A stretch of DNA of 64,000 bases, from the NCBI GenBank assembly GCA_014879565.1, contig JACSRW010000024.1:27357-91356 (forward strand), in the 5' to 3' direction. The position numbers and the translations under genes were made by a program. Below are positions 1-8,077 of this stretch, one piece after another. This DNA is from Chitinophagaceae bacterium (lineage in GTDB: Bacteria; Bacteroidota; Bacteroidia; Chitinophagales; Chitinophagaceae). How positions within the stretch are numbered: the first letter of the stretch is position 1; every line of letters starts with the position of its first letter. Below the pieces are notes generated by a model. It did no database searches. It saw only the letters and a program-made list of their open reading frames with translations, and was not told where the DNA came from.

Positions 1-558
1 AACTTTTGTATGTTGTTCCTTGATCTGCTGTATCCGTTGCAGTTCTTCCTCTTTCTGTTTCAGCAATTCTTTGGCCTGCTGAAACTGTTCTTCCAGTTCT
101 GTAATCCGGTCTTTGTATCTGGCGACCGGTGCTTCCCGGGGGATCAGGCCGGCATCAAAAGCCGGGATAACCGGTTTGGTATCGCTGTACACCTTCATTA
201 CCCAGCCGGTAAACCCATGCATAATCTGCAGGGCATGTAAAGCTTCCTCCGGATGTATCCGGGTGGAAGCATGTACGGCATCATTGCCCAGTTTACGTAC
301 CAGGTTCACCTGCTTGAATAAAGAAGGGGCCAGCAGGTCTCTTAAATCCTGATTATGTAAAAGGGAGTTGAGTGAAGTATCATAGGGCATTTCTAAATCC
401 GCGTCATTCTCATAAAGCCAGCGGATCCATTCTTCCAGACTTTTGCGGCAGAGAACGGCGGCGTAAGGGGGAGCGGTGAAGATGTTCTTCTCGGCGTCCA
501 CTAAGGTGGTTGCGAGTTTTTTGTAAGTGGATAAGGTTATATGTTCGAAGTTTGTCAT
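1..558 (-). CDS. hsdR: Type I restriction enzyme R subunit, N-terminal part (runs off the window)
   Basis: The ATG at 558 overlaps the stop of the upstream gene (ATGA), and the frame stays open to base 1, so only about 186 N-terminal residues are present. The visible part resembles the DUF4145-type N-terminal domain found on some HsdR proteins, with a conserved-looking stretch around VRKLGNDAVHA. A charged coiled-coil linker rich in E, Q and K follows. In the family this region precedes the endonuclease and SF2 helicase/translocase domains, which lie outside the window. The position downstream of hsdM and hsdS supports the call. Confidence 0.85.
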   Translation of the reverse strand, partial: MTNFEHITLSTYKKLATTLVDAEKNIFTAPPYAAVLCRKSLEEWIRWLYENDADLEMPYDTSLNSLLHNQDLRDLLAPSLFKQVNLVRKLGNDAVHASTRIHPEEALHALQIMHGFTGWVMKVYSDTKPVIPAFDAGLIPREAPVARYKDRITELEEQFQQAKELLKQKEEELQRIQQIKEQHTKV

Positions 559-1178
559 TCGGCTAAGGCGTTATTCCAACTTGGTCCAGCATCATTTCTC
601 CATGGAGCCATACAAAATTTTATTTGGGACATATTTTGTATAGCACCAATTTCTAAAAGATCTCTATTGATTTTATCTCTGATTGCTACTAATTTAGGTA
701 AATTTTTGGCATCAGACCATTTAAGGCTATATAGGACCTTTTCAAATGTCACTCCATGGAAGGCTTCTTCAATATTGAATATCGAGACATTGCTTAAATC
801 TTCGGATATTCTAAACTCTAATTCGCCATCCTTTTGACTAGTTAAAACCAGATCATGGTCTATAGATTTTAGCATATCAATTATAACAACACGATTCGTT
901 ATGCAGTACTGCTTCCAGCTAATTGCTCCTCCATTATTCCCGTCCATAGGATGCAAAGAGTTTCCAGTTAGTGCTAAAGGGAAATGCCTCCAGAATTTAT
1001 TCTTTTCTGTTCGTCCATAAAACCATTCAGCATTATTACTCTCAACCGGATATGATTGATTGTCCGGGTTAAAGGTTCCTATGACTAGCACACGATTGCT
1101 TAATTCAATATTTCTATTGCAAAATACTTTCTCTCTTTCAAGTCGAATCAACTCTTCTCGAAACCTATGTGTGATCAT
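555..1178 (-). CDS. Uracil-DNA glycosylase-superfamily-like protein inside the hsd operon
   Basis: A 207-residue protein with ATGA overlaps at both ends (with hsdS upstream and hsdR downstream), so it is translated as part of the restriction operon. Residues 31-39 read LVIGTFNPD, followed by WFYG and NKFW at about 60-63. This resembles motif 1 of Mug-like and hypoxanthine-type glycosylases (GxNPG or G-S-F-P-P, then N-x-FW). N37 would be the candidate catalytic residue. The canonical second motif (HPSP or NPS type) is not obvious, so activity is uncertain. It could act on modified or deaminated bases, or have a structural role. The fold assignment is inference from short motifs. Confidence 0.45.
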   Translation of the reverse strand: MITHRFREELIRLEREKVFCNRNIELSNRVLVIGTFNPDNQSYPVESNNAEWFYGRTEKNKFWRHFPLALTGNSLHPMDGNNGGAISWKQYCITNRVVIIDMLKSIDHDLVLTSQKDGELEFRISEDLSNVSIFNIEEAFHGVTFEKVLYSLKWSDAKNLPKLVAIRDKINRDLLEIGAIQNMSQIKFCMAPWRNDAGPSWNNALAE

Positions 1179-2347
1179 ACGAAATAATTATTAAGACATT
1201 GGTTAAAATATGCGGATGATTTCGACTGTGTTTTTTTTACAAGGGACTGCTGTTCTTTAATAAAAGTAAGCTTGTCTGCGAATAAGTCTTGAAGTTCTTT
1301 TGGAGGTAATGGGATGTCAAAATCTTGTAGTTCTTGTGCATTTATATTTGCCATACCGATAATACTCTTACACTTATTCCTTAATACCTTTTTCATGTGT
1401 GTGCTATTCATGAAAGTGCTTACATACCATGGGTTTGCCTGATCATTGAGTCTGACTCGGATTAAATATCCGGCAATTATCATTGGATTTTCAATATCTA
1501 CTATTGTTGTTTTACCAACTAAGTCTTTACTGTTTGTTCTATTAAAAAGCAGGTCGCCATACCTTGTTCCATACTTTTCATACTCCTTTTCCGAAGCCGA
1601 AATGTACTTCAAGTCATCAAGTAGTAATTCGCCTGTATAACTAATGTTATTCATTCTTAGGTATGGGTAGTTTCCTGAATCCGCTGCTGGACTACTTGTT
1701 CCGTATTTTACTTCTTGAGCTATTGAGCGTATTTGTACAATATTCCAGTTTTTACTATTTATTGATATATCCCCAAACATCTCATAAAACACCGCCTGTG
1801 CCAGTTCCTCATACTTGTCCAGCAACTCCTGATCTTTTCTGCGCAGGGCATCTGCTTTATCCAAGGTGTCGGCTATCTGCTGCTGGATGGGGAGGGGAGG
1901 TAGGGGTATTTCAAGTTCCTTTACAATTCCTAGGGAAATATTTTGCAAAGTTCCTCCAACTGCTCGGTAGACAAGTTTGTCTTTAATGCTATCAATCCAG
2001 TATTTTAAGTATCGTGGATTTAAAACTGAAGTATCAATTACCTTGATGCCAAGTATTGCTTGGTTTGTAGAAAGTTCTACACCTGCAAATGCAGTTTTCC
2101 CGACAGAGCCGTACATAGCCAGTAAAAGAGTACCAATCGGGAAAATTTTATTACCAATAGACTTTAACCCTTCTTTTGTTATATTTTCTTCCGTTTTTAA
2201 AACCTCTCCTTTACATGCATTCTCAATGTCACTAATTTTTGCCCAAGGAATATCTCCATTATAATAACCGTCTACTCCTCTTCTAGGGGTACCTCCACTA
2301 TTCATTTTACAAAGTTCGCCAAGTTTAAATTTAGGCCAGTTTTTCAT
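1175..2347 (-). CDS. hsdS: Type I restriction-modification specificity subunit
   Basis: A 390-residue protein with the usual HsdS layout of two target-recognition domains separated by conserved helical regions. The first domain begins near KLGELCKMNSGGTPRRG, followed by WAKISDI. The central spacer holds PLPPLPIQQQIADTLDKADALR, and the second domain ends with IPLPPKELQDLFADKL and a coiled region. It sets the DNA sequence recognised by the HsdM/HsdR complex. It lies 17 bp downstream of hsdM on the same strand and overlaps the next gene by 4 bp. Length is normal for the family. Confidence 0.93.
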   Translation of the reverse strand: MKNWPKFKLGELCKMNSGGTPRRGVDGYYNGDIPWAKISDIENACKGEVLKTEENITKEGLKSIGNKIFPIGTLLLAMYGSVGKTAFAGVELSTNQAILGIKVIDTSVLNPRYLKYWIDSIKDKLVYRAVGGTLQNISLGIVKELEIPLPPLPIQQQIADTLDKADALRRKDQELLDKYEELAQAVFYEMFGDISINSKNWNIVQIRSIAQEVKYGTSSPAADSGNYPYLRMNNISYTGELLLDDLKYISASEKEYEKYGTRYGDLLFNRTNSKDLVGKTTIVDIENPMIIAGYLIRVRLNDQANPWYVSTFMNSTHMKKVLRNKCKSIIGMANINAQELQDFDIPLPPKELQDLFADKLTFIKEQQSLVKKTQSKSSAYFNQCLNNYFV

Positions 2348-2364
2348 GATAATTATTGAGTATT

Positions 2365-3831
2365 CTAATTAGCTAGAGATCTTTTAAGTTCATTTAGAAG
2401 TAACTGACGTTCTTTGTCTATAGATTCAATCTGCTCAATAATCAGTTCCGGCTTCTCATATTCTTGCTGTGCATGTACTACTTCCTTATACCGGTTAATA
2501 CTCAGGTCATAATTATTATCCCGGATATCTTTTACCGGCACCATAAAGCTCTTGTCGGTACGGGATCTTTTGGATTCGGCTTTCAGGTTATCCCATCGTT
2601 TCAGGATATCGTCAATATCATTTTCGGCTACAGGGTTGCGTTTGTCATCCAGGCTGAACCCATCCGCTGTCATATCATAAAACCAGACCTTGTCGGTGCC
2701 TCCGCTGTCTGTTTTGGTAAAAAGCAGGATCCCCGTACTCACCCCGGCATAAGGTTTAAACACCCCGCTGGGCATGGAGATCACGGCTTCCAGTTTATGT
2801 TCGTCTATCAGTCGTTTGCGGATGACCTGGTGAGCCTTGCTGTTGCCAAAGAGTACACCATCCGGTACAATCACCGCGGCCCGTCCGCCAAGTTTGAGGC
2901 CTTTCAGAATAAGTCCAAGGAAAAGTAGTTCAGTCTTCTTACTGTCAACTATGTTCAGGAGTTTGGGGTCCACCGCTTCCCGGTCCAGACTTCCTTTAAA
3001 GGGAGGATTGGCCAGTACCACGGTCGCCTTACTTGTAAAGTCCTGGTTGCTCTCGCTGAGGGCATCCACCATTTTCAGGTTAGGTTGTTCAATCCCGTGC
3101 AGCATCAGGTTCATGGCTCCGATACGGATCATGGTGGGGTCAAACTCCATCCCCATGATCAATGATTGTTGGAAATGCTTTTGTACCCCCGGTTTCAGCA
3201 ATTCTTTGGCAAAATGGTCGCGGAGATATTCCCCGGTCATCACCAGGAATCCGGCACTACCGGCAGAAGGATCGCAGACAATATCCTCCGGCGATGGCTT
3301 CACCATCGCCACCATCATTTTAATGATATGCCGGGGCGTGCGAAACTGGCCGTTTTGTCCGGCAGAAGCAATCTTGCTGAGCAGGTACTCATATACATCG
3401 CCCTTGGTGTCGCGGTCGTCCATATCAATCTGGGAGAGCATATCCACCACCTGGGCCAGCAGCCTGGGCGTGGGGATCATGAAGGTGGCGCCCTTCATAT
3501 AGGTCGAGAAAGCGCTGTCATCCGCCCCCATATTTTTCAGGAAATCAAAAACCCCGTTTTCTTTGGTAAAGAGCCGGAACATCACGTCCGGGTCCGCATT
3601 CTTAAAGAAGCTCCAGCGGAGTTCGTCCTGGCTTTTTGAAAAGATGGGATGCTCTATTTTCTTCTTGAGGAAATTCGCCTTCTGTTCCCGCTGGGTATGG
3701 ATATCATCCAGCCGGCGGATAAAGAGCAGGTAGGTCATCTGCTCAATTACGGTAATGGGGTTCGAAAGTCCGCCCGTCCAGAAAGCTTCCCAGACCTTGT
3801 CTATTTTGGAGCGTAAGTCGCCGGTAATCAT
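2365..3831 (-). CDS. hsdM: Type I restriction-modification DNA methyltransferase subunit
   Basis: A 488-residue N6-adenine methyltransferase. The helical HsdM N-terminal domain is followed by GQFRTP (161-166), the SAM-binding motif DPSAGSAG (187-194) and the catalytic NPPF (275-278). A C-terminal helical tail is rich in charged residues. It methylates the target set by HsdS and protects the host from HsdR. It is the first gene of the minus-strand operon hsdM-hsdS-glycosylase-like-hsdR. About 150 bp separates it from the divergent toxin-antitoxin pair. Confidence 0.96.
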   Translation of the reverse strand: MITGDLRSKIDKVWEAFWTGGLSNPITVIEQMTYLLFIRRLDDIHTQREQKANFLKKKIEHPIFSKSQDELRWSFFKNADPDVMFRLFTKENGVFDFLKNMGADDSAFSTYMKGATFMIPTPRLLAQVVDMLSQIDMDDRDTKGDVYEYLLSKIASAGQNGQFRTPRHIIKMMVAMVKPSPEDIVCDPSAGSAGFLVMTGEYLRDHFAKELLKPGVQKHFQQSLIMGMEFDPTMIRIGAMNLMLHGIEQPNLKMVDALSESNQDFTSKATVVLANPPFKGSLDREAVDPKLLNIVDSKKTELLFLGLILKGLKLGGRAAVIVPDGVLFGNSKAHQVIRKRLIDEHKLEAVISMPSGVFKPYAGVSTGILLFTKTDSGGTDKVWFYDMTADGFSLDDKRNPVAENDIDDILKRWDNLKAESKRSRTDKSFMVPVKDIRDNNYDLSINRYKEVVHAQQEYEKPELIIEQIESIDKERQLLLNELKRSLAN

Positions 3832-3935
3832 GTAGTTGTGAGATTATTGTTCCTGGAGGTAAATATAGTCAGAAAAGCATTGACAGACAATGCCATAAAT
3901 GGGGTATACGTGGTTTCTGGGAAGAGTGTTTATTA

Positions 3936-3979
3936 TTGCATGAAAAATTATTAAAAATTCATGCAAAATCGTATCTTTA
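3936..3979 (+). promoter_or_regulatory. Palindromic operator and promoter of the toxin-antitoxin pair
   Basis: A perfect 9-bp inverted repeat, TTGCATGAA (3936-3944) and TTCATGCAA (3958-3966), is followed by TATCTTTA (3972-3979), close to the Bacteroidota -7 box TAnnTTTG. The antitoxin ATG is at 3987. AbiEi antitoxins are known to bind inverted repeats in their own promoters, so this is the likely autoregulatory site. A TTG at 3936 could extend the reading frame by 17 codons but lies within this operator, so it is unlikely to be the start. Confidence 0.55.
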
Positions 3980-3986
3980 TGCTGTT

Positions 3987-4562
3987 ATGAAACAACTGGA
4001 AACCTTAAGAAAGCAACTTAGTCCCGGTCAGGTTTATCGCCGGGCTGATCTGGAAGGAATGACCACCGCCGTGGATCGTAATCTGCATGCGTTAGTACAA
4101 GAAGGGTCGCTGGAAAAACTATCCGGGGGGCTGTACTATGTCCCGAAACAAAGCGTTTTCGGAAAACTTCCGGCCGACGAACAGCAACTGGTGGCCGCTT
4201 TCCTAAAGGATAATCGTTTTGTAGTTACTTCTTCCAGCGATTATAATGCGCTTGGTGTGGGTACTACCCAATTATATAATGAGCGCAGGGTGTATAACCA
4301 AAAGCGGCATGGTACTTTTAAACTGGGAAACCGCAGTTTCCGATTTGTCCGCAAAACCTATGTTCCGGAAAAACTGACCAAAGAATTCCTGCTGGTTGAC
4401 CTGGTAAACAGGCTTAACAAGCTTGAAGAAGATCAAACTGCATTGTTGGAGAACGTAAAAAGGAAAGTAAAAGAAATGGACCGGACTACTCTTTCAGAAC
4501 TGGTCTATAACTTTGGTACGGTGGGTACAAAAAAAACATTTGCCTCATTTTTAAAAGACTAG
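3987..4562 (+). CDS. AbiEi-type antitoxin (DUF6088-like, winged-helix transcriptional regulator)
   Basis: About 191 residues from ATG 3987. The N-terminus (SPGQVYRRADL, then a second helix and a G-G-L-Y-Y-V-P wing) fits the winged-helix domain of AbiEi-like antitoxins. It is followed by a domain containing VTSSSDYNALG and T-Q-L-Y-N. It probably represses its own promoter and counteracts the downstream nucleotidyltransferase. The toxin gene starts 2 bp after its stop. The assignment rests mainly on the pairing with an AbiEii-like partner and on these sequence features. Confidence 0.8.
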   Translation: MKQLETLRKQLSPGQVYRRADLEGMTTAVDRNLHALVQEGSLEKLSGGLYYVPKQSVFGKLPADEQQLVAAFLKDNRFVVTSSSDYNALGVGTTQLYNERRVYNQKRHGTFKLGNRSFRFVRKTYVPEKLTKEFLLVDLVNRLNKLEEDQTALLENVKRKVKEMDRTTLSELVYNFGTVGTKKTFASFLKD

Positions 4563-4563
4563 C

Positions 4564-5520
4564 TTGGCTGCTGTTTATCTGCATAATCATCCGGAATTTG
4601 GGAATTTGTTGAATATTCTCTGGGAGGAAACCGGAATTGACCAGGGGTTGATCGAGAAGGATTACTGGATTATGCATTGCCTGTATGGACTGAAAAAGCA
4701 AGGCTATTTGTTTCAATTAAAAGGTGGGACCTCTCTTTCAAAAGGCTTCGGACTTATTGACCGGTTCTCCGAGGATATTGACATGCATATCAATCCGCCG
4801 GCGGATCTTGGCATCAATGAAAATCCTAAAAATCAGCATAAGCAGAACATACAGAAGAAAAAAGAGTACTACGATCAGCTGGCGAATGAAATAAATATTG
4901 ATGGCATTCAGGAAGTACGACGGGATACGGATTTTGATGACTTGAAACGCTATAACAGCGGGGGGATCAGGCTGATATACCAGCGGCAAACCAATCCGAT
5001 TGAAGGTGTAAAAGAAGGTATCCTGCTGGAGGCAGGGTATGATAATGTAGCACCGAACCATCCCCTCACGATCAGTTCCTGGGCATATGAACGGGCCAGT
5101 AAAACGCCGGGTATAGAGCTGCTTGATAACCGGGCTATTGATATGCTGTGTTATGATCACCGGTATACTTTTGTCGAAAAACTTCAAACTATTGCCACGA
5201 AATTTCGCAAGGAAATGGAAACCGGGCTGGTTTCGACCAATTATATGCGGCAGTATTATGATGTATATTCTTTGTTAGCCACTGAATCCGTACAACAGTT
5301 TATCGGTAGTGAAGAATACATAGTGCATAAGAAAAAGAGGTTCCCCACTGAAGATTTTGCTGTTCCGCTCAATAAAAATGAAGCATTCTTATTGAGCAAT
5401 CCTGCGATCCGTGAACGATTGCAGAAGCGATACGAAGCAACAAAAGCGTTGTATTACAAAGGCCAGCCTTCATTCGATGATATCCTGAATAGAATACGGG
5501 AGTTTGTGGATAGGCTATAG
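4564..5520 (+). CDS. AbiEii/AbiGii-type nucleotidyltransferase toxin
   Basis: A 318-residue protein read from a TTG at 4564, two bases after the antitoxin stop, with no earlier ATG in frame. It carries the signature GGTSLSK (54-60) and RFSEDIDM (67-74), the DNA-polymerase-beta-like nucleotidyltransferase core of type IV (AbiE) toxins. These enzymes stop growth on phage infection, for example by modifying tRNA. Together with the upstream antitoxin this is a complete toxin-antitoxin unit next to a type I restriction system, directly outside the prophage. Confidence 0.9.
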   Translation: MAAVYLHNHPEFGNLLNILWEETGIDQGLIEKDYWIMHCLYGLKKQGYLFQLKGGTSLSKGFGLIDRFSEDIDMHINPPADLGINENPKNQHKQNIQKKKEYYDQLANEINIDGIQEVRRDTDFDDLKRYNSGGIRLIYQRQTNPIEGVKEGILLEAGYDNVAPNHPLTISSWAYERASKTPGIELLDNRAIDMLCYDHRYTFVEKLQTIATKFRKEMETGLVSTNYMRQYYDVYSLLATESVQQFIGSEEYIVHKKKRFPTEDFAVPLNKNEAFLLSNPAIRERLQKRYEATKALYYKGQPSFDDILNRIREFVDRL

Positions 5521-5550
5521 GTTCGCAGTGATGTAGTATTATGTCTTGGG

Positions 5551-5590
5551 AGTGGTGAGTGGTGAGTGGTGAGTGGTGAGTGGTGAGTGG
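5551..5590. repeat. Short tandem repeat (AGTGGTG)n
   Basis: Nearly six copies of the 7-mer AGTGGTG follow the toxin gene. Similar low-complexity repeats are common between genes in this kind of chromosome. There is no sign of function. Confidence 0.9.
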
Positions 5591-5718
5591 GGCCTACTTA
5601 GAAACCTGTTGTAAGAAAGACGAGGATTTTTATTATCCGGTACTTCTCAGGAGGCTTTTGGAATTTGCCTTTTGATGCTTCTTTGGATCTTGGCATCTTG
5701 TGGTTCTTGTCATTTACC

Positions 5719-5747
5719 AAAAAAACCAGGCAACGCCTGGTTTTTTT
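5719..5747 (-). terminator. Bidirectional intrinsic terminator, formerly just downstream of tRNA-Lys
   Basis: A-tract, CCAGGC, loop AAC, GCCTGG, then seven Ts. It is symmetrical and could act both ways. It sits 5 bp outside the attL core. Before phage insertion it would have lain immediately after the 3' end of the minus-strand tRNA-Lys gene now found at 51120-51192, so the prophage has separated a tRNA from its terminator. Confidence 0.75.
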
Positions 5748-5751
5748 GGTT

Positions 5752-5768
5752 GTGATCCCCATGGGACA
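5752..5768. other. attL: left prophage attachment site
   Basis: GTGATCCC (5752-5759) is also present at the right end (51119-51126), within the tRNA-Lys 3' end. Immediately inside the prophage lies CATGGGACA (5760-5768). This is the exact reverse complement of TGTCCCATG at 51108-51116, next to the core at the other end. Joining the ends gives 9-bp inverted arms around a 10-nt centre, as expected for a serine-integrase attP. The prophage length would be 45,367 bp. Confidence 0.75.
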
Positions 5769-5838
5769 CTTTTCGAACCACTTCATGTTCGATCTGCGGC
5801 AGCTGGCCAGCCTTTATACACTACTCAAAGCCAGTTAA

Positions 5839-6264
5839 TGCCCCATTTTTCAACTGTTACATCCTTAATTTTCAACGACTTCTCCCGCAGCTGTTACAGT
5901 AGGAGCAGGGGTAGTAGTAGCAATCCGGTCGAAAATTGGGGTCTGTGGGCCATTTCCAGACCTGTACAGGCATTTTTTTTATCAACCCTTTTTACTGTTA
6001 CAACTGTTACAAAATACTATCCTTACAACTTAACTGTACTGATAATCATAATACTTAACTCTGTAACAGTGTGTAACAGTAGCCCCAAAAAAAGGCCACT
6101 TTGTTACAATCTGTTACACTTCTGTTACAAACTGTTACAAACTGTTACACGCCAACTGTTACACTCTTAACTTATTGAAATTCATTTAATAGTGAAGGTT
6201 GTTGCAAAAATGTAACAGTAAAAGACCCAAATCAGCAGAAATTTTTTTACTCAAAAAAATTGTC
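5839..6264. repeat. Cluster of 13 CTGTTACA repeats at the left prophage end
   Basis: CTGTTACA starts at 5854, 5891, 5995, 6004, 6111, 6122, 6132, 6142 and 6156. There is a one-mismatch copy at 6101 and reversed copies (TGTAACAG) at 6062, 6072 and 6211. The core copies are spaced 10-11 bp, one helical turn. The rest of this 425-bp stretch is A/T-rich and has no convincing gene. Such phased repeats are typical of binding sites for a multimeric protein, such as an origin-binding protein or an operator array. Confidence 0.8.
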
Positions 6265-6633
6265 ATGACGACACAAAATTCAACCTCAACATCGCCTAAA
6301 AAGGAACTGATCCTCGCAAAAAACCAAAATCGGAAGATGAGTTGCCCCTTCTTCTGCCATATCCAGATTGCTGCCAAAATCGGCGGAATCCCGGAGTCAG
6401 TAGCCGATAGTACCGTCTTCCTGGTCAAAGCCGCCGATGGCTCTCATGATCCGATCGAGGCCAGGCTACTGGACTCTGTCCGCTGTCAGCTGAAGGATAT
6501 ATCCTCCAGCTTCACATGGATGAGCCATGCCATGAGCCGGGAGGAGTTCATTTTGGAGGTGCTGAAAAAAGTTGAGAATACCAGCCTGGAAACAATGATG
6601 GTGATCTATTTTTATAAAAATCTATCTGTCTGA
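6265..6633 (+). CDS. Small phage protein of unknown function
   Basis: 122 residues from the ATG at 6265; the upstream part of the open frame crosses a TGTTACA repeat and is not used. The N-terminus is Ser/Thr-rich and then basic (KNQNRKMSC). The rest is mixed alpha/beta with no motif I recognise. The first 14 bases of the gene, ATGACGACACAAAA, are identical to those of the early gene at 37444. It is the first gene after the repeat cluster and may be connected with it, but that is only position-based. Confidence 0.6.
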   Translation: MTTQNSTSTSPKKELILAKNQNRKMSCPFFCHIQIAAKIGGIPESVADSTVFLVKAADGSHDPIEARLLDSVRCQLKDISSSFTWMSHAMSREEFILEVLKKVENTSLETMMVIYFYKNLSV

Positions 6634-6671
6634 TTTTCACCTATTTTCTGTATTTTCGGGTACCAATATAC

Positions 6672-7130
6672 ATGGCGGATTACTACGTTCTCAAAGTACC
6701 CGTAAAAAAACACTTACAGAAGTTTATACACAGCCAGGAGGGGTTTCCGATAAATAACCGGGAGCAAAGTTTTGTCTGGCATATTATCAGGCCTTATCTA
6801 CAGTATAAAGTACTTTCCGGCCACCGGTACGATGATATCAATAAATCATTTCCTGGCTACATATCGATTAATATTCCAAAATCAAATGTCAGGGTATATG
6901 GCATATATCCTAGAATGTCTACCATCGGATTTATTAATAAAGTACTTTCTATGCACTTCGGCCGGGAGCTGAGCTTTTATGTGACAAATTTTCTCAGCAG
7001 AGAAGGTCGGTACCGTGGATACAATTCAGCGATCGAATCTTTCTGCCAGTTGCACAACATCATTATTGAGGAGGATATCAGTCTTGATGCACTAAAAAAA
7101 ATGGAATTTCGTTACCGGAAAAAAAGATAA
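6672..7130 (+). CDS. Hypothetical phage protein
   Basis: 152 residues, basic, ending in a Lys/Arg-rich tail (FRYRKKR). It starts 38 bp after the previous gene, with a plausible ATG and no competing frame. The C-terminal part (IEEDISLDALKKMEFRY) resembles endings I associate with small uncharacterised Bacteroidota phage proteins, but I cannot name a family. No signal peptide or membrane segment is visible. It is transcribed ahead of the first late-type promoter (7225-7260) and so belongs to a different unit from the tail gene that follows. Confidence 0.6.
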   Translation: MADYYVLKVPVKKHLQKFIHSQEGFPINNREQSFVWHIIRPYLQYKVLSGHRYDDINKSFPGYISINIPKSNVRVYGIYPRMSTIGFINKVLSMHFGRELSFYVTNFLSREGRYRGYNSAIESFCQLHNIIIEEDISLDALKKMEFRYRKKR

Positions 7131-7224
7131 TAAATCGGTTGCGGATTTGTCCCTCTCATTTCTAATGATGCTTATCAAATAATTATATCTATCCGTTGCT
7201 AGAACGGCGGATCCTTTCATAGTG

Positions 7225-7260
7225 TGTCCTTTCCCGCCCCGCCTCTTCCTCCGATTTTTA
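7225..7260 (+). promoter_or_regulatory. Phage late-type promoter, copy 1
   Basis: TGTCCTTTCCC (7225-7235), 17 nt, then GATTTTTA (7253-7260). It is one of five copies with the same element and exactly the same spacing. This one lies upstream of the tail gene at 7298 and, through overlapping genes, the tail fibre. Confidence 0.6.
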
Positions 7261-7297
7261 CTGAGTGCAATACCATAATACATACCTGCCGGTAATG

Positions 7298-8077
7298 TCA
7301 TTGGCAAAAGCCCCGGTACGTACCGGTGGGACTTGCACGCTGAAGTTCTGTAAGAAAACGGATGTGCTCACATGGCCAGAAGTCAACCCGGCCACTGGCA
7401 TCATGGGGACTTCCGTGGTACTTCGTGAGGGTGGCGTTTTTTATTACGCCGAAATGATCGATCAGGGCCGTGGTTTTGAAGAGCAGCAGAAAGAAAGTAC
7501 TGCAGGAATATTCTTTGAAATATCAGTCAACGGATCTTTACGCGGTAGCAACAATGCCAATATCCTATCTGTTCAGTCCATGCTGAACCATGAGTGGGTT
7601 CTCATCGTCCCTGATCGGAATGGAGTCACCCGGCTGATCGGTAATGAGGACACCGGTGCCAGCCTGGCTTATAAGTACGATTCCGGTACCGTTACAAATT
7701 CCCGTAAGACAGATCTCAGCTTCAAATGGCAGCATCCGCTTCCGGCACCGGTGTACGATGCAAATGCTTTCGATATCATAATCGGTGGCGTGGTAGTAAC
7801 GGCTGGCCAGCTAACCATGCTGCTCCGGTTCAAAGTGGGTGCACCAGGTGCACCAATGAACCACGGAGATACACTCTTGGTGAATGAAGGCCTGAAGAAT
7901 AAGCGCCTGCTGATCCTGGCTGATGGGGTAGGGATCCCGATTGATGATTTCTCAGGTGATGTGGACTGGACTGGAAGTATCCAGCGGCATGTGGAAAAGG
8001 CATTTAGCAGTAACACCTGCAACTTCATTGGTGCAGTTAACCTTGACGAAATAATTGAAATATATGCGTTCAGTTAA
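7298..8077 (+). CDS. Phage tail-associated protein sharing a C-terminal module with the 28009 gene product
   Basis: 259 residues from ATG 7298; a GTG at 7265 would add 11 residues. The last 85 or so residues (LRFKVGAPGAPMNHGDTLLV onward, with DVDWTGSI and EIIEIY) are clearly related to the end of the protein encoded at 28009-28854 (FEVGATGALLNEGDTLII, NVDWTGSI, EIIEIY). The N-terminal parts differ. The gene overlaps the tail-fibre gene by 14 bp, so the two are probably co-translated. The likely role is a tail-tip or fibre-connecting protein. That is inference from position and from the shared module. Confidence 0.6.
   Translation, partial: SLAKAPVRTGGTCTLKFCKKTDVLTWPEVNPATGIMGTSVVLREGGVFYYAEMIDQGRGFEEQQKESTAGIFFEISVNGSLRGSNNANILSVQSMLNHEWVLIVPDRNGVTRLIGNEDTGASLAYKYDSGTVTNSRKTDLSFKWQHPLPAPVYDANAFDIIIGGVVVTAGQLTMLLRFKVGAPGAPMNHGDTLLVNEGLKNKRLLILADGVGIPIDDFSGDVDWTGSIQRHVEKAFSSNTCNFIGAVNLDEIIEIYAFS

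Noticed and set aside
5700..6170. Open frame of 156 codons at the left prophage end
   Set aside because: It covers the terminator, the att core and the repeat cluster; composition is not protein-like. Only the short stretch 5752-5838 in another frame is meaningful as the integrase tail.
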